Assembly: GCA_964521575.1 (NCBI GenBank)
Contig: CAZFSR010000006.1
Span: 78,572-142,571, forward strand
Direction of reading: 5' to 3'
Length of the DNA: 64,000 bases
DNA from: 79-D21 sp964521575
Lineage (GTDB): Bacteria; Synergistota; Synergistia; Synergistales; 79-D21
Shown here: piece after piece, positions 8,129 to 16,568 of the stretch
Layout of the letters: each line of letters begins with the position of its first letter
Numbering within the stretch: the stretch's first letter is position 1
Notes under the pieces: generated by a model
Database searches by the model: none
Told to the model about the DNA's origin: nothing
The model's input: the letters and a program-made list of their open reading frames with translations, nothing else
Made by a program: the position numbers and the translations under genes

Positions 8129-8622
8129 TTCGCGCCGTGTATCCCGGTTCCTTCGACCCGATAACGAACGGTCACATTTACATCGCGGAAAGAGCCTCTT
8201 CCCTGTTCGACGAACTCTACGTCGCGGTCCTTCACAACCCCCAAAAGAGAGCCACGTTCAGCGTTGACGAGAGACAGGCGATGGCTCGCGAGGCGACCAG
8301 CCACTTGCCGAATGTCCGCATCAAGTCGTTCGAAGGTCTTCTCGTCGATTTCATGAGAAAAGAGCAAAGCCGGATCATTATCAGAGGCCTTAGGGCCCTT
8401 TCGGATTTCGAATATGAATTCCAGCTCGCCTTGATGAATCGGCAACTCGCCCCGGAAATCGAGACGCTTTTCATTGTCACGGACGCACAGTATTCGTACC
8501 TCTCGAGCAGGGCAATCAAGGAAGTGTTCCACTTCGGCGGTTCTGTCCAGGGAATGGTCCCTCCCGGAGTGTTCAGGAGACTTCGGGAGAGATTCCCCCC
8601 CAAAAGCAGCTTCAGGGAATAA
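8125..8622 (+). CDS. coaD: Phosphopantetheine adenylyltransferase
   Basis: CoaD transfers AMP from ATP to 4'-phosphopantetheine, giving dephospho-CoA. The 165-residue protein starts MIRAVYPGSFDPITNGHI, which holds the T/HxGH nucleotidyl-transfer motif as NGHI. It continues with RGLRALSDFEYEFQLALMN and LSSRAIKEVFHFGGSV, the ISSTxVKE-type segment. The start overlaps the rsmD stop as ATGA, the common rsmD-coaD pair. The last 11 bases overlap the 3' end of tmcAL on the other strand. Confidence 0.96.
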   Translation: MIRAVYPGSFDPITNGHIYIAERASSLFDELYVAVLHNPQKRATFSVDERQAMAREATSHLPNVRIKSFEGLLVDFMRKEQSRIIIRGLRALSDFEYEFQLALMNRQLAPEIETLFIVTDAQYSYLSSRAIKEVFHFGGSVQGMVPPGVFRRLRERFPPKSSFRE

Positions 8623-9823
8623 AAATGGGAACCGCGCGTTTTTCTGCGTCGGATTTCCAGCCGGGTAAAAGGCTTTCCCAGATTTCCGTCGCTTTCCTCT
8701 CGATTGCCATTAGGGATGAAATCGGTCCTCTCTTGCTCTCGTCGCATCGACTGAGCACAGGCAGGCTTGCTTTTTCCCGCATTTCGGCCAGAAGACCGCG
8801 CCCCCTGGCGTTTGCTCCCAACACGCGAATGCAGGGGGGGCCAATCCGCTGGTAAGCTCGGTTAGTCCAGTGGTCAAGCCCGATAAGGACATGAACGAGG
8901 TGCCGGCAGACTCTTCCGCGAGGATATCTTTTCGAGACGCAGCTTGAAATGAAACTTTCAAGGTCCGTTGCGTGGATGATGGCCGATTTCAGGACAGCTT
9001 CAAACCCTTCTCCCATTTCCGCCATATCCGACAATTCTTCGTGGGTGCAACGTGCTAGGATGATGCGGTAAGCTGACAGAAGCCTCTCGTCATCCGCTGC
9101 GCACCGGCCTGAGGCGAGATCCTTCAGGACCAACTCGTAGCTGGCAGGGGGCATTGCCTCCCGGACTCGGCCAAGGTTCCCCTTTTTCAATTCCTGACGA
9201 ATCGCGGAAGCGCTTGCATATTCCCCAATTTCAGAAGAGTGAAAGCCTGAGCCAATTCGGCGCACCGGCAGAACATCAAGTGGAAGGTTATCCCTCCTGA
9301 CTTCCAGAAGGTAAGCGAGGGCGAGGTTGTTGTTCGGAGTGGAGAGAGCCGCCTTCGCGCCGGGTATCAAAGCGTCGATTGCATTTGCCCGGGCTTCGAC
9401 GAACGAAAAACCTTTTTCGAGGGAGGATTTCAGCTTTTCCTTGAAAGCTGGAGGCTCATGCAATAAAATGTCCAAGATCGCTTCCAGTCCCGGAATTTCC
9501 CCTTCCATACCGAAGGAAAGATGTGTCACGATACCGGACGAAGCGAGGATACGGACAGCTCCTCTTGCGAAAACGCCGGCGTTGTGGCAGGAAAAGGGCA
9601 CGGGCAGTTCGAGCACCAGGTCGGCTCCGCACATTAGAGCGCTTCGAGCTCGTGACCATTTGTCCTGGAAAGAAGGTTCGCCCCTTTGAACGAAGTTTGA
9701 CGACAGGACCACAACGATAGCCCGGGCCCCGGCGAGTTCCGCGGCCTTCGTGATATGGTAGGCATGTCCGTTGTGGAAAGGGTTGTATTCGGCGATAATG
9801 CCGACAATGTTACCTTCAGCCAT
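8612..9823 (-). CDS. tmcAL: tRNA(Met) cytidine acetate ligase (TmcAL/YlbM family)
   Basis: TmcAL makes N4-acetylcytidine at the wobble base of elongator tRNA-Met using acetate and ATP. The N-terminus shows GIIAEYNPFHNGHAYHI, the nucleotidyltransferase HxGH motif, followed by NFVQRGEPSFQDKWSRA and ADLVLELPVPFSCH. These are diagnostic of the family (DUF795). ATG 9823 (MAEGN) has GGGAG eight bases upstream, giving 403 residues. It is transcribed divergently from ackA and converges on coaD with an 11-base overlap. A candidate substrate, tRNA-Met(CAT), is at 50886. Confidence 0.9.
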   Translation of the reverse strand: MAEGNIVGIIAEYNPFHNGHAYHITKAAELAGARAIVVVLSSNFVQRGEPSFQDKWSRARSALMCGADLVLELPVPFSCHNAGVFARGAVRILASSGIVTHLSFGMEGEIPGLEAILDILLHEPPAFKEKLKSSLEKGFSFVEARANAIDALIPGAKAALSTPNNNLALAYLLEVRRDNLPLDVLPVRRIGSGFHSSEIGEYASASAIRQELKKGNLGRVREAMPPASYELVLKDLASGRCAADDERLLSAYRIILARCTHEELSDMAEMGEGFEAVLKSAIIHATDLESFISSCVSKRYPRGRVCRHLVHVLIGLDHWTNRAYQRIGPPCIRVLGANARGRGLLAEMREKASLPVLSRCDESKRGPISSLMAIERKATEIWESLLPGWKSDAEKRAVPIFIP

Positions 9824-9900
9824 TTCCGTGTCTCCCATCGAAGAGAAGCTGTTTTTCAGGTTAATCGGGCTCAACCAATCGGTCAAGGGAGGTTTTTTTC

Positions 9901-11100
9901 ATGAAGGTGCTCGTGCTAAATTGCGGTAGCTCATCCCTCAAGTACCAGCTTTTCGACATGACGAACGAGGACGTGCTCGCGAAGGGGCTTGTGGAGCGTA
10001 TCGGCATCGAGGGATCCACCATCAAGCATACGAAAACGGGGCAATCTGCAGTGACCTCCAATGAGGACATTCCCAACCACAAGGTTGCGATACGCCTCGT
10101 AACCGAGCACCTCCTCGATCCCTCCCACGGTGCTCTGGCGAGCCTCAACGAGCTTTCCGCAGTCGGACACAGGGTTGTCCACGGGGGAGAGAAATTTGCG
10201 AAGTCCGTCATTATCGACCAGGAGGTCCTGGATGTTATCGAGGATTGCGTTCCCCTGGCTCCGCTTCACAACCCCGCCAACCTGATGGGCATAAGGGCTG
10301 TCCTGGAAGTTCTTCCCGATGTCCCCCAGGTTGCCGTTTTCGATACTGCCTTTCACCAGACCATGCCCCGCAAGGCCTTCACCTACGGTCTGCCCTATCA
10401 TTACTACGAGGAGGGGCGTCTCCGCCGATACGGTTTTCACGGAACCAGCCATTACTATGTAGCCAACCGTGCAGCGGAAATCATTGGGCGTCCCGTTGAA
10501 GAATTGAAAATCGTGACCTGCCACATGGGTAACGGCAGTTCGATCACGGCTGTGGACGGCGGGAAATCTGTCGATACGAGCCTCGGATTCAGCACGGTCC
10601 CAGGCATCCTGATGGGAACGCGCGCGGGAGACCTTGACCCGGTCATGATCCTTCACCTCATGGAGCAGGAGGGAATAACCCCGAAGGCGATGAGCCACAT
10701 CCTTCACAAGGAAAGCGGCGTCTTGGGCATTTCCGGGATCAGCAGCGACCTCAGGGACATAGAGGAAGCGGCTTCCACGGGGAATGAAAGGGCGACGTTG
10801 GCGCTTGAAATGCTTTGCTACGGTGTTCGCAAGTATATCGGAGCCTATGCTGCCGCCATGGGGGGCATCGATGCGGTCGTCTTCACTGCGGGTATTGGTG
10901 AAAACAGTGTCCTGGTCCGCCAGATGGTCGGAGAAGGGCTTGAATTCCTTGGGGCCAAACTCGATCTTGAGAAAAACAACGTTCGCGGCAAGGAAACGAT
11001 TGTCAGTTCGGACGATTCCAGGGTCAAGATCCTGGTCGTTCCGACAAATGAGGAACTCGTGATCGCCCGGGACACGCGTGCCCTCGTAAACGGGCGCTGA
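9901..11100 (+). CDS. ackA: Acetate kinase
   Basis: Acetate kinase interconverts acetyl phosphate plus ADP with acetate plus ATP, the energy-yielding last step of acetate fermentation. The 399-residue protein carries the family signatures: VLNCGSSSLKYQLF at the N-terminus, VGHRVVHGGEKF, YRIYGFHGTSH-type sequence (YGFHGTSHYYVANRA), GNGSSITAVDGGKSVDTS and GTRAGDLDP, plus the C-terminal FTAGIGENS. ATG 9901 has AGGGAGG upstream. No phosphotransacetylase is nearby. The downstream DUF177-rpmF pair follows within 13 bases, an order also known in clostridia. Confidence 0.97.
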   Translation: MKVLVLNCGSSSLKYQLFDMTNEDVLAKGLVERIGIEGSTIKHTKTGQSAVTSNEDIPNHKVAIRLVTEHLLDPSHGALASLNELSAVGHRVVHGGEKFAKSVIIDQEVLDVIEDCVPLAPLHNPANLMGIRAVLEVLPDVPQVAVFDTAFHQTMPRKAFTYGLPYHYYEEGRLRRYGFHGTSHYYVANRAAEIIGRPVEELKIVTCHMGNGSSITAVDGGKSVDTSLGFSTVPGILMGTRAGDLDPVMILHLMEQEGITPKAMSHILHKESGVLGISGISSDLRDIEEAASTGNERATLALEMLCYGVRKYIGAYAAAMGGIDAVVFTAGIGENSVLVRQMVGEGLEFLGAKLDLEKNNVRGKETIVSSDDSRVKILVVPTNEELVIARDTRALVNGR

Positions 11101-11113
11101 GGAGAAAAGGGAA

Positions 11114-11683
11114 GTGCAGGAGAAACCTCTCCATCCGCCGGTTTGGGACGCAAGGATTCCGGTCGACCCGGGGGAAACGGTTGGTGCTCCGGTACCTTTA
11201 TCATGGTCTTTGCGGTTGCCCGAAGCACTGGATTACGCCGGACAAGTCTTCACGTTTCGGGAAAACCTTGAAGTCAGCGCGGAACGGTCTTCGGAGGGAC
11301 GGAGCTTCTGGGTTGAACTCCGCCTTTCCTGCAGGGGATCGGCACCGTGTTCGCGTTGTTTGAGGGATACCCCTCTTGAAATTGGCGGCTCTTTCCGGTA
11401 TTTTTATACTCCGTCTGCAGACGAGGAGAGGCAAGCCGCCGATGACGAAATGACGGTGTCCTACCCGCCGGAAGCGGCAGAGATAGACCTGTCCGAGCAA
11501 ATATGGGAAAGTCTCGTCGTTTCGCTCCCAGAGAAGATCCTTTGCCGGGAAGAATGCGCGGGGTTGTGCCCAATTTGCGGCGCTGATCTGAACAATGGGC
11601 CTTGCGGATGCCCCAAGGCCGCAAATGACCCGAGAATGCAGGCGCTCAGGGACATCTTGCCGGATGTTTCAGAGGATAGTTGA
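11114..11683 (+). CDS. YceD/DUF177 family protein
   Basis: This family is nearly always encoded just before rpmF, and its bacterial and plastid members have been linked to 23S rRNA accumulation. The 189-residue product has the two expected cysteine clusters: CSRC in the middle (CRGSAPCSRCLRD) and a C-terminal set in CREECAGLCPICGADLNNG followed by CGC, which probably bind a metal. The acidic DLSEQIWESLVVSLP segment is typical. It starts at GTG with GGAGAAAAGGG upstream. Confidence 0.88.
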   Translation: MQEKPLHPPVWDARIPVDPGETVGAPVPLSWSLRLPEALDYAGQVFTFRENLEVSAERSSEGRSFWVELRLSCRGSAPCSRCLRDTPLEIGGSFRYFYTPSADEERQAADDEMTVSYPPEAAEIDLSEQIWESLVVSLPEKILCREECAGLCPICGADLNNGPCGCPKAANDPRMQALRDILPDVSEDS

Positions 11684-11698
11684 AGGGAGAGGATGACG

Positions 11699-11896
11699 TT
11701 GGCGGTTCCAAAGAGAAGAGTATCCCATTCCAGGACGCACAAAAGAAAAGCCCAGTGGCTGGGGGCGCTTTCAGCCCCTTCGGTAGGCACATGCCCGCAC
11801 TGCGGGGAAACCTTGCAGGCTCACCATGCATGCAAGAGCTGCGGCTACTACCGTGGCAGGAAAGTCGTGGAGGTAGCATCCGCAGAGGCAAAGTGA
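11699..11896 (+). CDS. rpmF: Ribosomal protein bL32
   Basis: bL32 is a small zinc-ribbon protein of the large ribosomal subunit. The sequence begins AVPKRRVSHSRTHKRK, the strongly conserved L32 N-terminus, and holds a CPHCGE...CKSCGYYRG zinc site. I choose TTG 11699, which gives the canonical MAVPKRR; the ribosome site GGAGAGG then lies six bases upstream. An in-frame ATG at 11693 touches that site and would add two residues. A hairpin terminator follows. Confidence 0.93.
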   Translation: MAVPKRRVSHSRTHKRKAQWLGALSAPSVGTCPHCGETLQAHHACKSCGYYRGRKVVEVASAEAK

Positions 11897-11911
11897 GCGG
11901 AAGTGTGTAAA

Positions 11912-11950
11912 GAAGGGGCGCCCCTTCCTGGGGCCGCCCCTTCTTTTTTT
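11912..11950 (+). terminator. Intrinsic terminator after rpmF
   Basis: GAAGGGGCG (11912-11920) pairs with CGCCCCTTC (11935-11943), followed by seven T residues. It separates the ackA operon from the fapR promoter that begins three bases later. Confidence 0.85.
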
Positions 11951-11952
11951 GC

Positions 11953-11981
11953 TTGACCGAATCCCAGGGCATGAGTATACT
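11953..11981 (+). promoter_or_regulatory. Promoter of the fapR-plsX-fab operon
   Basis: TTGACC (11953-11958) and TATACT (11976-11981) are 17 bases apart. Transcription would begin near 11988, just before the FapR-like operator. Confidence 0.75.
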
Positions 11982-12002
11982 GACAGGGTCATCAAAGGAG
12001 TT

Positions 12003-12021
12003 CTTAAGACCAGGTCATAAG
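12003..12021 (+). promoter_or_regulatory. Probable FapR operator
   Basis: CTTAAGACC-A-GGTCATAAG is a 19-bp palindrome with one mismatched pair. Read from TTAAGAC it matches the Bacillus FapR site, as I recall it (TTAAGACTAGGTACTAA on this strand), at 14 of 17 positions. It lies about 15 bases past the predicted transcription start and 17 bases before the fapR TTG, so bound FapR would block its own operon until malonyl-CoA or malonyl-ACP rises. Confidence 0.72.
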
Positions 12022-12037
12022 TCGGAGGCTTACAGCC

Positions 12038-12607
12038 TTGGAACATGCCCAGAAAAGGACGCGTCAAAGACGTCTCCTCAAGCTCCTCGAAGCCAACCCC
12101 CTCATGAATGACGAAGAATTGGCACGATCCCTCGCGGTCAGCGTCAGCACGGTCCGCCTGGACCGGGCGCTTCTCAATGTACCGGAACTGCGCGAGCGAA
12201 TGAGGGAAATGGCGGAAAAGACATCCGGCCCACTTTCTGCCATGAAGAGGGGAGCCCTCTTTGGTGAGTTGCTGGGACTGGAGCTCGGACAATGGGGGCT
12301 TTCGCTGTTGACTCCCGACAACGACATGATCACGGATGACGAGGGAACCATAGGCGGGCACTACCTTTACGCCCAGGCGGCAACGCTTGCCCTGGCCTCT
12401 GTCAAAAATGGAATGGCCTGCTGCATCGAGTCGGCACGGGTCCGGTTCATCAGGCCCGTCTTTCCTCTTGAGCGTTGCATTGCTCGATCCAAGGTCGGCA
12501 TCCACAAGGATGGCAGGGCTGTGGTCAGCGTCAGGACGAGGATAAGGGACGAAGATGTCTTTATTGGCCGGTTCATCATCATGGCCGCTTCAAACGAGCA
12601 GGACTAG
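12038..12607 (+). CDS. fapR: Transcription factor FapR
   Basis: FapR represses fatty-acid and phospholipid genes and is released by malonyl-CoA/malonyl-ACP. The 189-residue protein has an N-terminal helix-turn-helix (RQRRLLKLLEANPLMNDEELARSL, shown here only in part as DEELARSLAVSVSTVRLDR) and a C-terminal hot-dog domain (about 95-185) with GGHYLYAQAATLALA, ARVRFIRPVFPLE and GRAVVSVRTRI. It starts at TTG with GGAGG nine bases upstream, and sits just after its own likely operator. It leads the plsX-fab operon, which it probably controls. Confidence 0.93.
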   Translation: MEHAQKRTRQRRLLKLLEANPLMNDEELARSLAVSVSTVRLDRALLNVPELRERMREMAEKTSGPLSAMKRGALFGELLGLELGQWGLSLLTPDNDMITDDEGTIGGHYLYAQAATLALASVKNGMACCIESARVRFIRPVFPLERCIARSKVGIHKDGRAVVSVRTRIRDEDVFIGRFIIMAASNEQD

Positions 12608-12628
12608 AGAGAGCGGGAGGGAACCGAA

Positions 12629-13633
12629 TTGCTTATAGCCGTAGACGCGATGGGTGGCGACAACGCTCCGCATGAAATATGCCGCGGAGCCGCCATCGCT
12701 TGCAGAAGCTGCCCTGATCTCGAAATCGCCCTTGTCGGGAAGGAAAAGCCTGTACGAGAACAGTTGGAAGGACAGGATTCCGGTGTAGCCGGTAGAATTC
12801 ACGTCGTCAATGCCGAAGACGTGATCGGCATGGACGAATCTCCCGTTGTCTCGATCCGGAAAAAGAAAGATTCCAGCCTACGCGTCGCCATGGAGATGGT
12901 GCACTCGCGGGAGGCTCAAGGCTGCGTTTCCTGCGGTAACACGGGAGCCATCGTGGCAGGGGGCGTTCTCGTTGTCGGCCGCATCCCCGGCATCGAGAGA
13001 CCCGGGCTTGGGATGCCACTTCCAGCCCTGAACAGGACCAGCATGCTGATCGACGTCGGAGCCACGGTGAGGGCCAAGCCCGAAAACCTTTTCCAGTTCG
13101 CGCTGATGGGACAGATCTATATGCGCCACATCTTCGGAGTGAAGGAACCGGAAATAGCCCTTCTTTCCAACGGAGAGGAAGAGATCAAGGGAGACGAAGT
13201 GGTGATGGCCGCGCGTGAAATGATCAAGAATGCAAACCTGAATTTCAAGGGTTACGTCGAGGGTAAGGATATCCCCTTCGGAACGGCTGATCTCGTTGTC
13301 TGCGACGGTTTCACCGGCAATGTCCTCCTGAAATTCATGGAGGGATTCGGGGAAGCGGTTTACGCCCTTTTGAAGGAAGAAATGGGAAACCGTCTCCTGC
13401 CGAAAATGGGCATGGTCTTCATGCTTCCGATGATCAAGGAACTGTGGACCCGTTTCGATTACGAACGTTACGGGGGTACGCCCCTGCTTGGTGTAAACGG
13501 GGCGGTGATCAAAGCACATGGACGTTCCAAGGCAACAGCGGTCGCGAATGCGATCCGGGTGGCTCACGATTTTGTCGAGAAAAAGGGAGTCGAGCTTATC
13601 AGGGAAGAGTTGCTAGAGGGAGGAAAACTTTAA
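12629..13633 (+). CDS. plsX: Phosphate acyltransferase PlsX
   Basis: PlsX converts acyl-ACP to acyl-phosphate, the first committed step toward phosphatidic acid in the PlsX/PlsY route. The N-terminus IAVDAMGGDNAPHEICRG, the CVSCGNTGAIVAGG segment and VVCDGFTGNVLLKFMEG are all family hallmarks. Length (334) is normal. It begins at TTG with GGGAGGGA upstream. The stop overlaps the fabH start as TAATG. No PlsY gene is in the window. Confidence 0.96.
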   Translation: MLIAVDAMGGDNAPHEICRGAAIACRSCPDLEIALVGKEKPVREQLEGQDSGVAGRIHVVNAEDVIGMDESPVVSIRKKKDSSLRVAMEMVHSREAQGCVSCGNTGAIVAGGVLVVGRIPGIERPGLGMPLPALNRTSMLIDVGATVRAKPENLFQFALMGQIYMRHIFGVKEPEIALLSNGEEEIKGDEVVMAAREMIKNANLNFKGYVEGKDIPFGTADLVVCDGFTGNVLLKFMEGFGEAVYALLKEEMGNRLLPKMGMVFMLPMIKELWTRFDYERYGGTPLLGVNGAVIKAHGRSKATAVANAIRVAHDFVEKKGVELIREELLEGGKL

Positions 13634-14658
13634 TGCCGCTGTTTTCTGGAAGGCCCGTTTTTGTCCTTGGAACGGGAATGCATGTCCCGGAAAGGATCCT
13701 GAGCAACAAGGACCTTGAAAAGATGGTGGACACGACCGATGAGTGGATCGTCGAACGAACGGGGATCAGGACAAGACACATCGCGGCCCCAGGGGAACTC
13801 ACGAGCGATCTTGGATATGCCGCGGGGAAGGCTGCCCTGGAAGCATCGAACATGACCCCCGAGAGACTCGACATGATCCTTGTTGCCACGAACTCGCCCG
13901 ATACCGTTTTCCCGGGTGTTGCAGCGAAAATCCAGGGACGGCTCGGAGCGAACCAGGCTGGCGCAGCGGATGTCCAGTCAGGCTGCACCGGATGTGTTTA
14001 CGCGCTTGCAATGGCCGCTGCGGGAATTGCTTCGGGGCTATGGGAGAATGTCCTTGTTGTTGGAGCTGAAGTCCTGTCAAGCCTCATCAACTGGCAGGAC
14101 CGGAACACCTGTGTGCTTTTCGGTGACGGGGCCGGGGCTGTCGTCCTTTCCTCAAGCCCCGCGCGGGCGGTTGCGCGCATACTGGCATCGGACCTGCGCT
14201 CTGACGGTACGCGGCACGACCTGATCTGCTTCCCGGGTGGACTAGTCCAGAATCCGGCTTCACCGAAAACACTGGAAGAAAACCTTCACTCGGTCCAGAT
14301 GAAGGGAAACGAGGTCTTCAAATTCGTTAACCAGGCCCTGCCCGGTTTCCTTCACGACAGCTGCAGGAACGCGGGCCTTGATGCGGACTCGATCGACTGG
14401 TGGATTTTCCACCAGGCAAACCGGAGAATTATCGATTCCGTTCTGAAACGGCTTGGTGTTGACCCGGCCAAGGCGATCGTCAACCTCGAAAAATACGGAA
14501 ACACTTCTGCGGCTTCGGTTTTCCTGGCATTTCATGAAGCCCTTGCCGACGGACGCCTCGGTCCTTCCCAAAAAATTCTGATCACGAGCTTCGGCTCGGG
14601 AATGACTTACGGAGACCTCATTCTAGAAATGCAAGGAGAAGGCCATGTTCAAGAATAA
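13633..14658 (+). CDS. fabH: 3-oxoacyl-ACP synthase III
   Basis: FabH condenses acetyl-CoA with malonyl-ACP to start fatty-acid chains. The catalytic triad is visible: cysteine in DVQSGCTGCVYALAMA, histidine in WWIFHQANRRI and asparagine in NLEKYGNTSAAS. The residue before the cysteine is Gly where Ala is usual. ATG 13633 gives 341 residues and has GGAGGAAAA upstream; the frame is open further left but only inside plsX. It overlaps fabK by 14 bases. Confidence 0.95.
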   Translation: MPLFSGRPVFVLGTGMHVPERILSNKDLEKMVDTTDEWIVERTGIRTRHIAAPGELTSDLGYAAGKAALEASNMTPERLDMILVATNSPDTVFPGVAAKIQGRLGANQAGAADVQSGCTGCVYALAMAAAGIASGLWENVLVVGAEVLSSLINWQDRNTCVLFGDGAGAVVLSSSPARAVARILASDLRSDGTRHDLICFPGGLVQNPASPKTLEENLHSVQMKGNEVFKFVNQALPGFLHDSCRNAGLDADSIDWWIFHQANRRIIDSVLKRLGVDPAKAIVNLEKYGNTSAASVFLAFHEALADGRLGPSQKILITSFGSGMTYGDLILEMQGEGHVQE

Positions 14659-15601
14659 CCGTGTAACAAAGCTCCTCGGCACCGAGTTCCCGATTATCCA
14701 GGGTGGTATGGCTTGGGTGGCGGATGCGGACCTCGCTGCGGCGGTCAGCAACGGTGGGGGCCTTGGGATTATCGCCGCTGCCAACGTTCCCCCCGAGTTG
14801 CTTGAACAGCAGATCATTAGGGCCGGTTCCCTGACGACGCGTCCTTTCGGCCTGAACATCATGCTGCTTTCCCCGACCGCGGATGAAGCGATCGAACTTG
14901 CTGCCCGCCACCGAGTGCCCGTTGTGACGACAGGAGCCGGAGCCCCAGGGCGGGTTATCGACAGGCTAAAGCCTCTCGGGACAACCGTTATCCCGGTTAT
15001 CGCTTCAGTCGCCCATGCAAGGCGTGTGGAAAAGCAGGGAGCGGACGCTGTCGTCGCCGAAGGAACCGAGTCGGGAGGGCACATCGGAGAATCCACGACC
15101 ATGACACTTGTCCCCCAAGTCGTCGACGCAGTCGGAATCCCGGTCATCGCTGCAGGCGGAGTTGCAGACGGCAGGGGAATTGCAGCGGCTTTCGCGCTCG
15201 GCGCAGAAGGCGTACAGGTCGGAACGAGATTTGTCTGCTGCACCGAGTGCAATGCTCACCCCCTCTATAAAAAGGAAATCATCGCGGCAGGAGATCGCTC
15301 CACCGTCACAACCGGCAGAAGAACGGGACACCCCGTCCGATGCCTGAAAAACAAGCTTACGCATGAATTCGACAAGCTCGAAGAGCGTCTTGCCGACATC
15401 CATGAATTTGAGGAACTTGGTGCCGGCAGGCTCCGAAAAGCAGTGGTCGAAGGAGACGTCGAATGGGGATCCGTCATGGCCGGTCAAATTGCCGGGTTGA
15501 TCCGCGACGTCCAACCTGCCGCGAAGATCATCACAGAGATGTTTGCCGAGGCTGAAGAAATTATTCGGGGACTTGCAGCCAACCTTGAGAGCAAGGGGTG
15601 A
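14645..15601 (+). CDS. fabK: Enoyl-ACP reductase II (FMN-dependent)
   Basis: FabK reduces enoyl-ACP with NAD(P)H through FMN, replacing FabI in many Firmicutes and some other anaerobes. The TIM-barrel protein shows FPIIQGGMAWVADADLAAAV, GGGLGIIAAANVPPE, VVAEGTESGGHIGESTTM and VIAAGGVADGRGIAAAFALG, the last being the phosphate-binding strand region. It is 318 residues long with AAGGAGAAGG upstream. Within this cluster it is the only enoyl reductase; no FabI-like gene is present. Confidence 0.94.
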   Translation: MFKNNRVTKLLGTEFPIIQGGMAWVADADLAAAVSNGGGLGIIAAANVPPELLEQQIIRAGSLTTRPFGLNIMLLSPTADEAIELAARHRVPVVTTGAGAPGRVIDRLKPLGTTVIPVIASVAHARRVEKQGADAVVAEGTESGGHIGESTTMTLVPQVVDAVGIPVIAAGGVADGRGIAAAFALGAEGVQVGTRFVCCTECNAHPLYKKEIIAAGDRSTVTTGRRTGHPVRCLKNKLTHEFDKLEERLADIHEFEELGAGRLRKAVVEGDVEWGSVMAGQIAGLIRDVQPAAKIITEMFAEAEEIIRGLAANLESKG

Positions 15602-15605
15602 TTGC

Positions 15606-16568
15606 ATGCGCTACGCACTCGTTTTTCCCGGCCAGGGAGCCCAGGAGGTGGGGATGGGGAAAGCCCTCTACGAAAGCACCCCTGTCGCGAAGGAAGTTTT
15701 TGATGCGGCAGACCGAGCCCTTGGCTACCCATTGACACGAACCATCTTCGAAGGACCCGAAGAAGAGCTGACACGAACGGAAAACGCACAGCCCGCGATC
15801 CTGGCCGTTTCAATCGCCACGAAAGCCGTTATCGAAGAAATATTGGGGTATCCGCTCTCGCCGAGTCTGGTGGCGGGACATAGCCTTGGGGAATACACTG
15901 CGCTTGTCGCAGCCGGAACCTTGACTCTGGAAGACGGTATCAGGCTTGTCCACCTTCGTGGGAAGTGGATGCAGGAAGCGGTTCCGGTCGGGAAAGGGGC
16001 CATGGCTGCGATCCTCGGGCTTGATTCCGACCTTGTGGAACAGGCATGCAGTGAGGCCAGGCTTGACCAGGTGTGCAGCCCGGCCAATTTCAATGCACCC
16101 GGCCAAATCGTGATTTCCGGGCATTCCGAAGCCGTTGCTCGCGCCGTTGAAATCGCTCGCAGGCTGGGAGCCAAGAGAGCGATCCCCCTTAAAGTCAGCG
16201 CCCCATTCCATTGCAGTTTGATGGAGCCGGTCGCGGACAGACTGACTGACGCTTTTTCGGCTTGTACCTGGCGATCACCCTCCTGCCCGCTTGTCAATAA
16301 CGTGTCCGCAGCGGTCGTATCTGGGACGGAAGAAATCAGGCAAGCGCTTCGCAGCCAAACCTACAGCCCCGTCCGATGGCTGGAATCGGTACAGGAAATG
16401 GAACGCCACGGTATCACGCACTTTCTTGAAGTCGGCCCCGGTAATGTTCTTTCGGGCCTTATCCGAAAAGGAAGCCGCAATTCCGTCACATTCGACACGT
16501 CCACGCAGGAGGGGCTTTCCAAGATAGTGGATGCGTTGCGGGGAAAGGAGAGTGAACCCGTTGAGTGA
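15606..16568 (+). CDS. fabD: Malonyl-CoA:ACP transacylase
   Basis: FabD moves malonyl from CoA to acyl carrier protein. The 320-residue protein starts MRYALVFPGQGAQEVGMGK and carries the nucleophile elbow GHSLGEYTALVAAG (catalytic Ser) and the histidine region KVSAPFHCSLMEPV. ATG 15606 fits the family N-terminus exactly; open frame to the left lies inside fabK. The stop overlaps the fabG start by eight bases. Confidence 0.96.
   Translation: MRYALVFPGQGAQEVGMGKALYESTPVAKEVFDAADRALGYPLTRTIFEGPEEELTRTENAQPAILAVSIATKAVIEEILGYPLSPSLVAGHSLGEYTALVAAGTLTLEDGIRLVHLRGKWMQEAVPVGKGAMAAILGLDSDLVEQACSEARLDQVCSPANFNAPGQIVISGHSEAVARAVEIARRLGAKRAIPLKVSAPFHCSLMEPVADRLTDAFSACTWRSPSCPLVNNVSAAVVSGTEEIRQALRSQTYSPVRWLESVQEMERHGITHFLEVGPGNVLSGLIRKGSRNSVTFDTSTQEGLSKIVDALRGKESEPVE

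Noticed and set aside
8615..8622. Terminator between convergent coaD and tmcAL
   Set aside because: The genes overlap by 11 bases and no inverted repeat with a T-run is visible on either strand.
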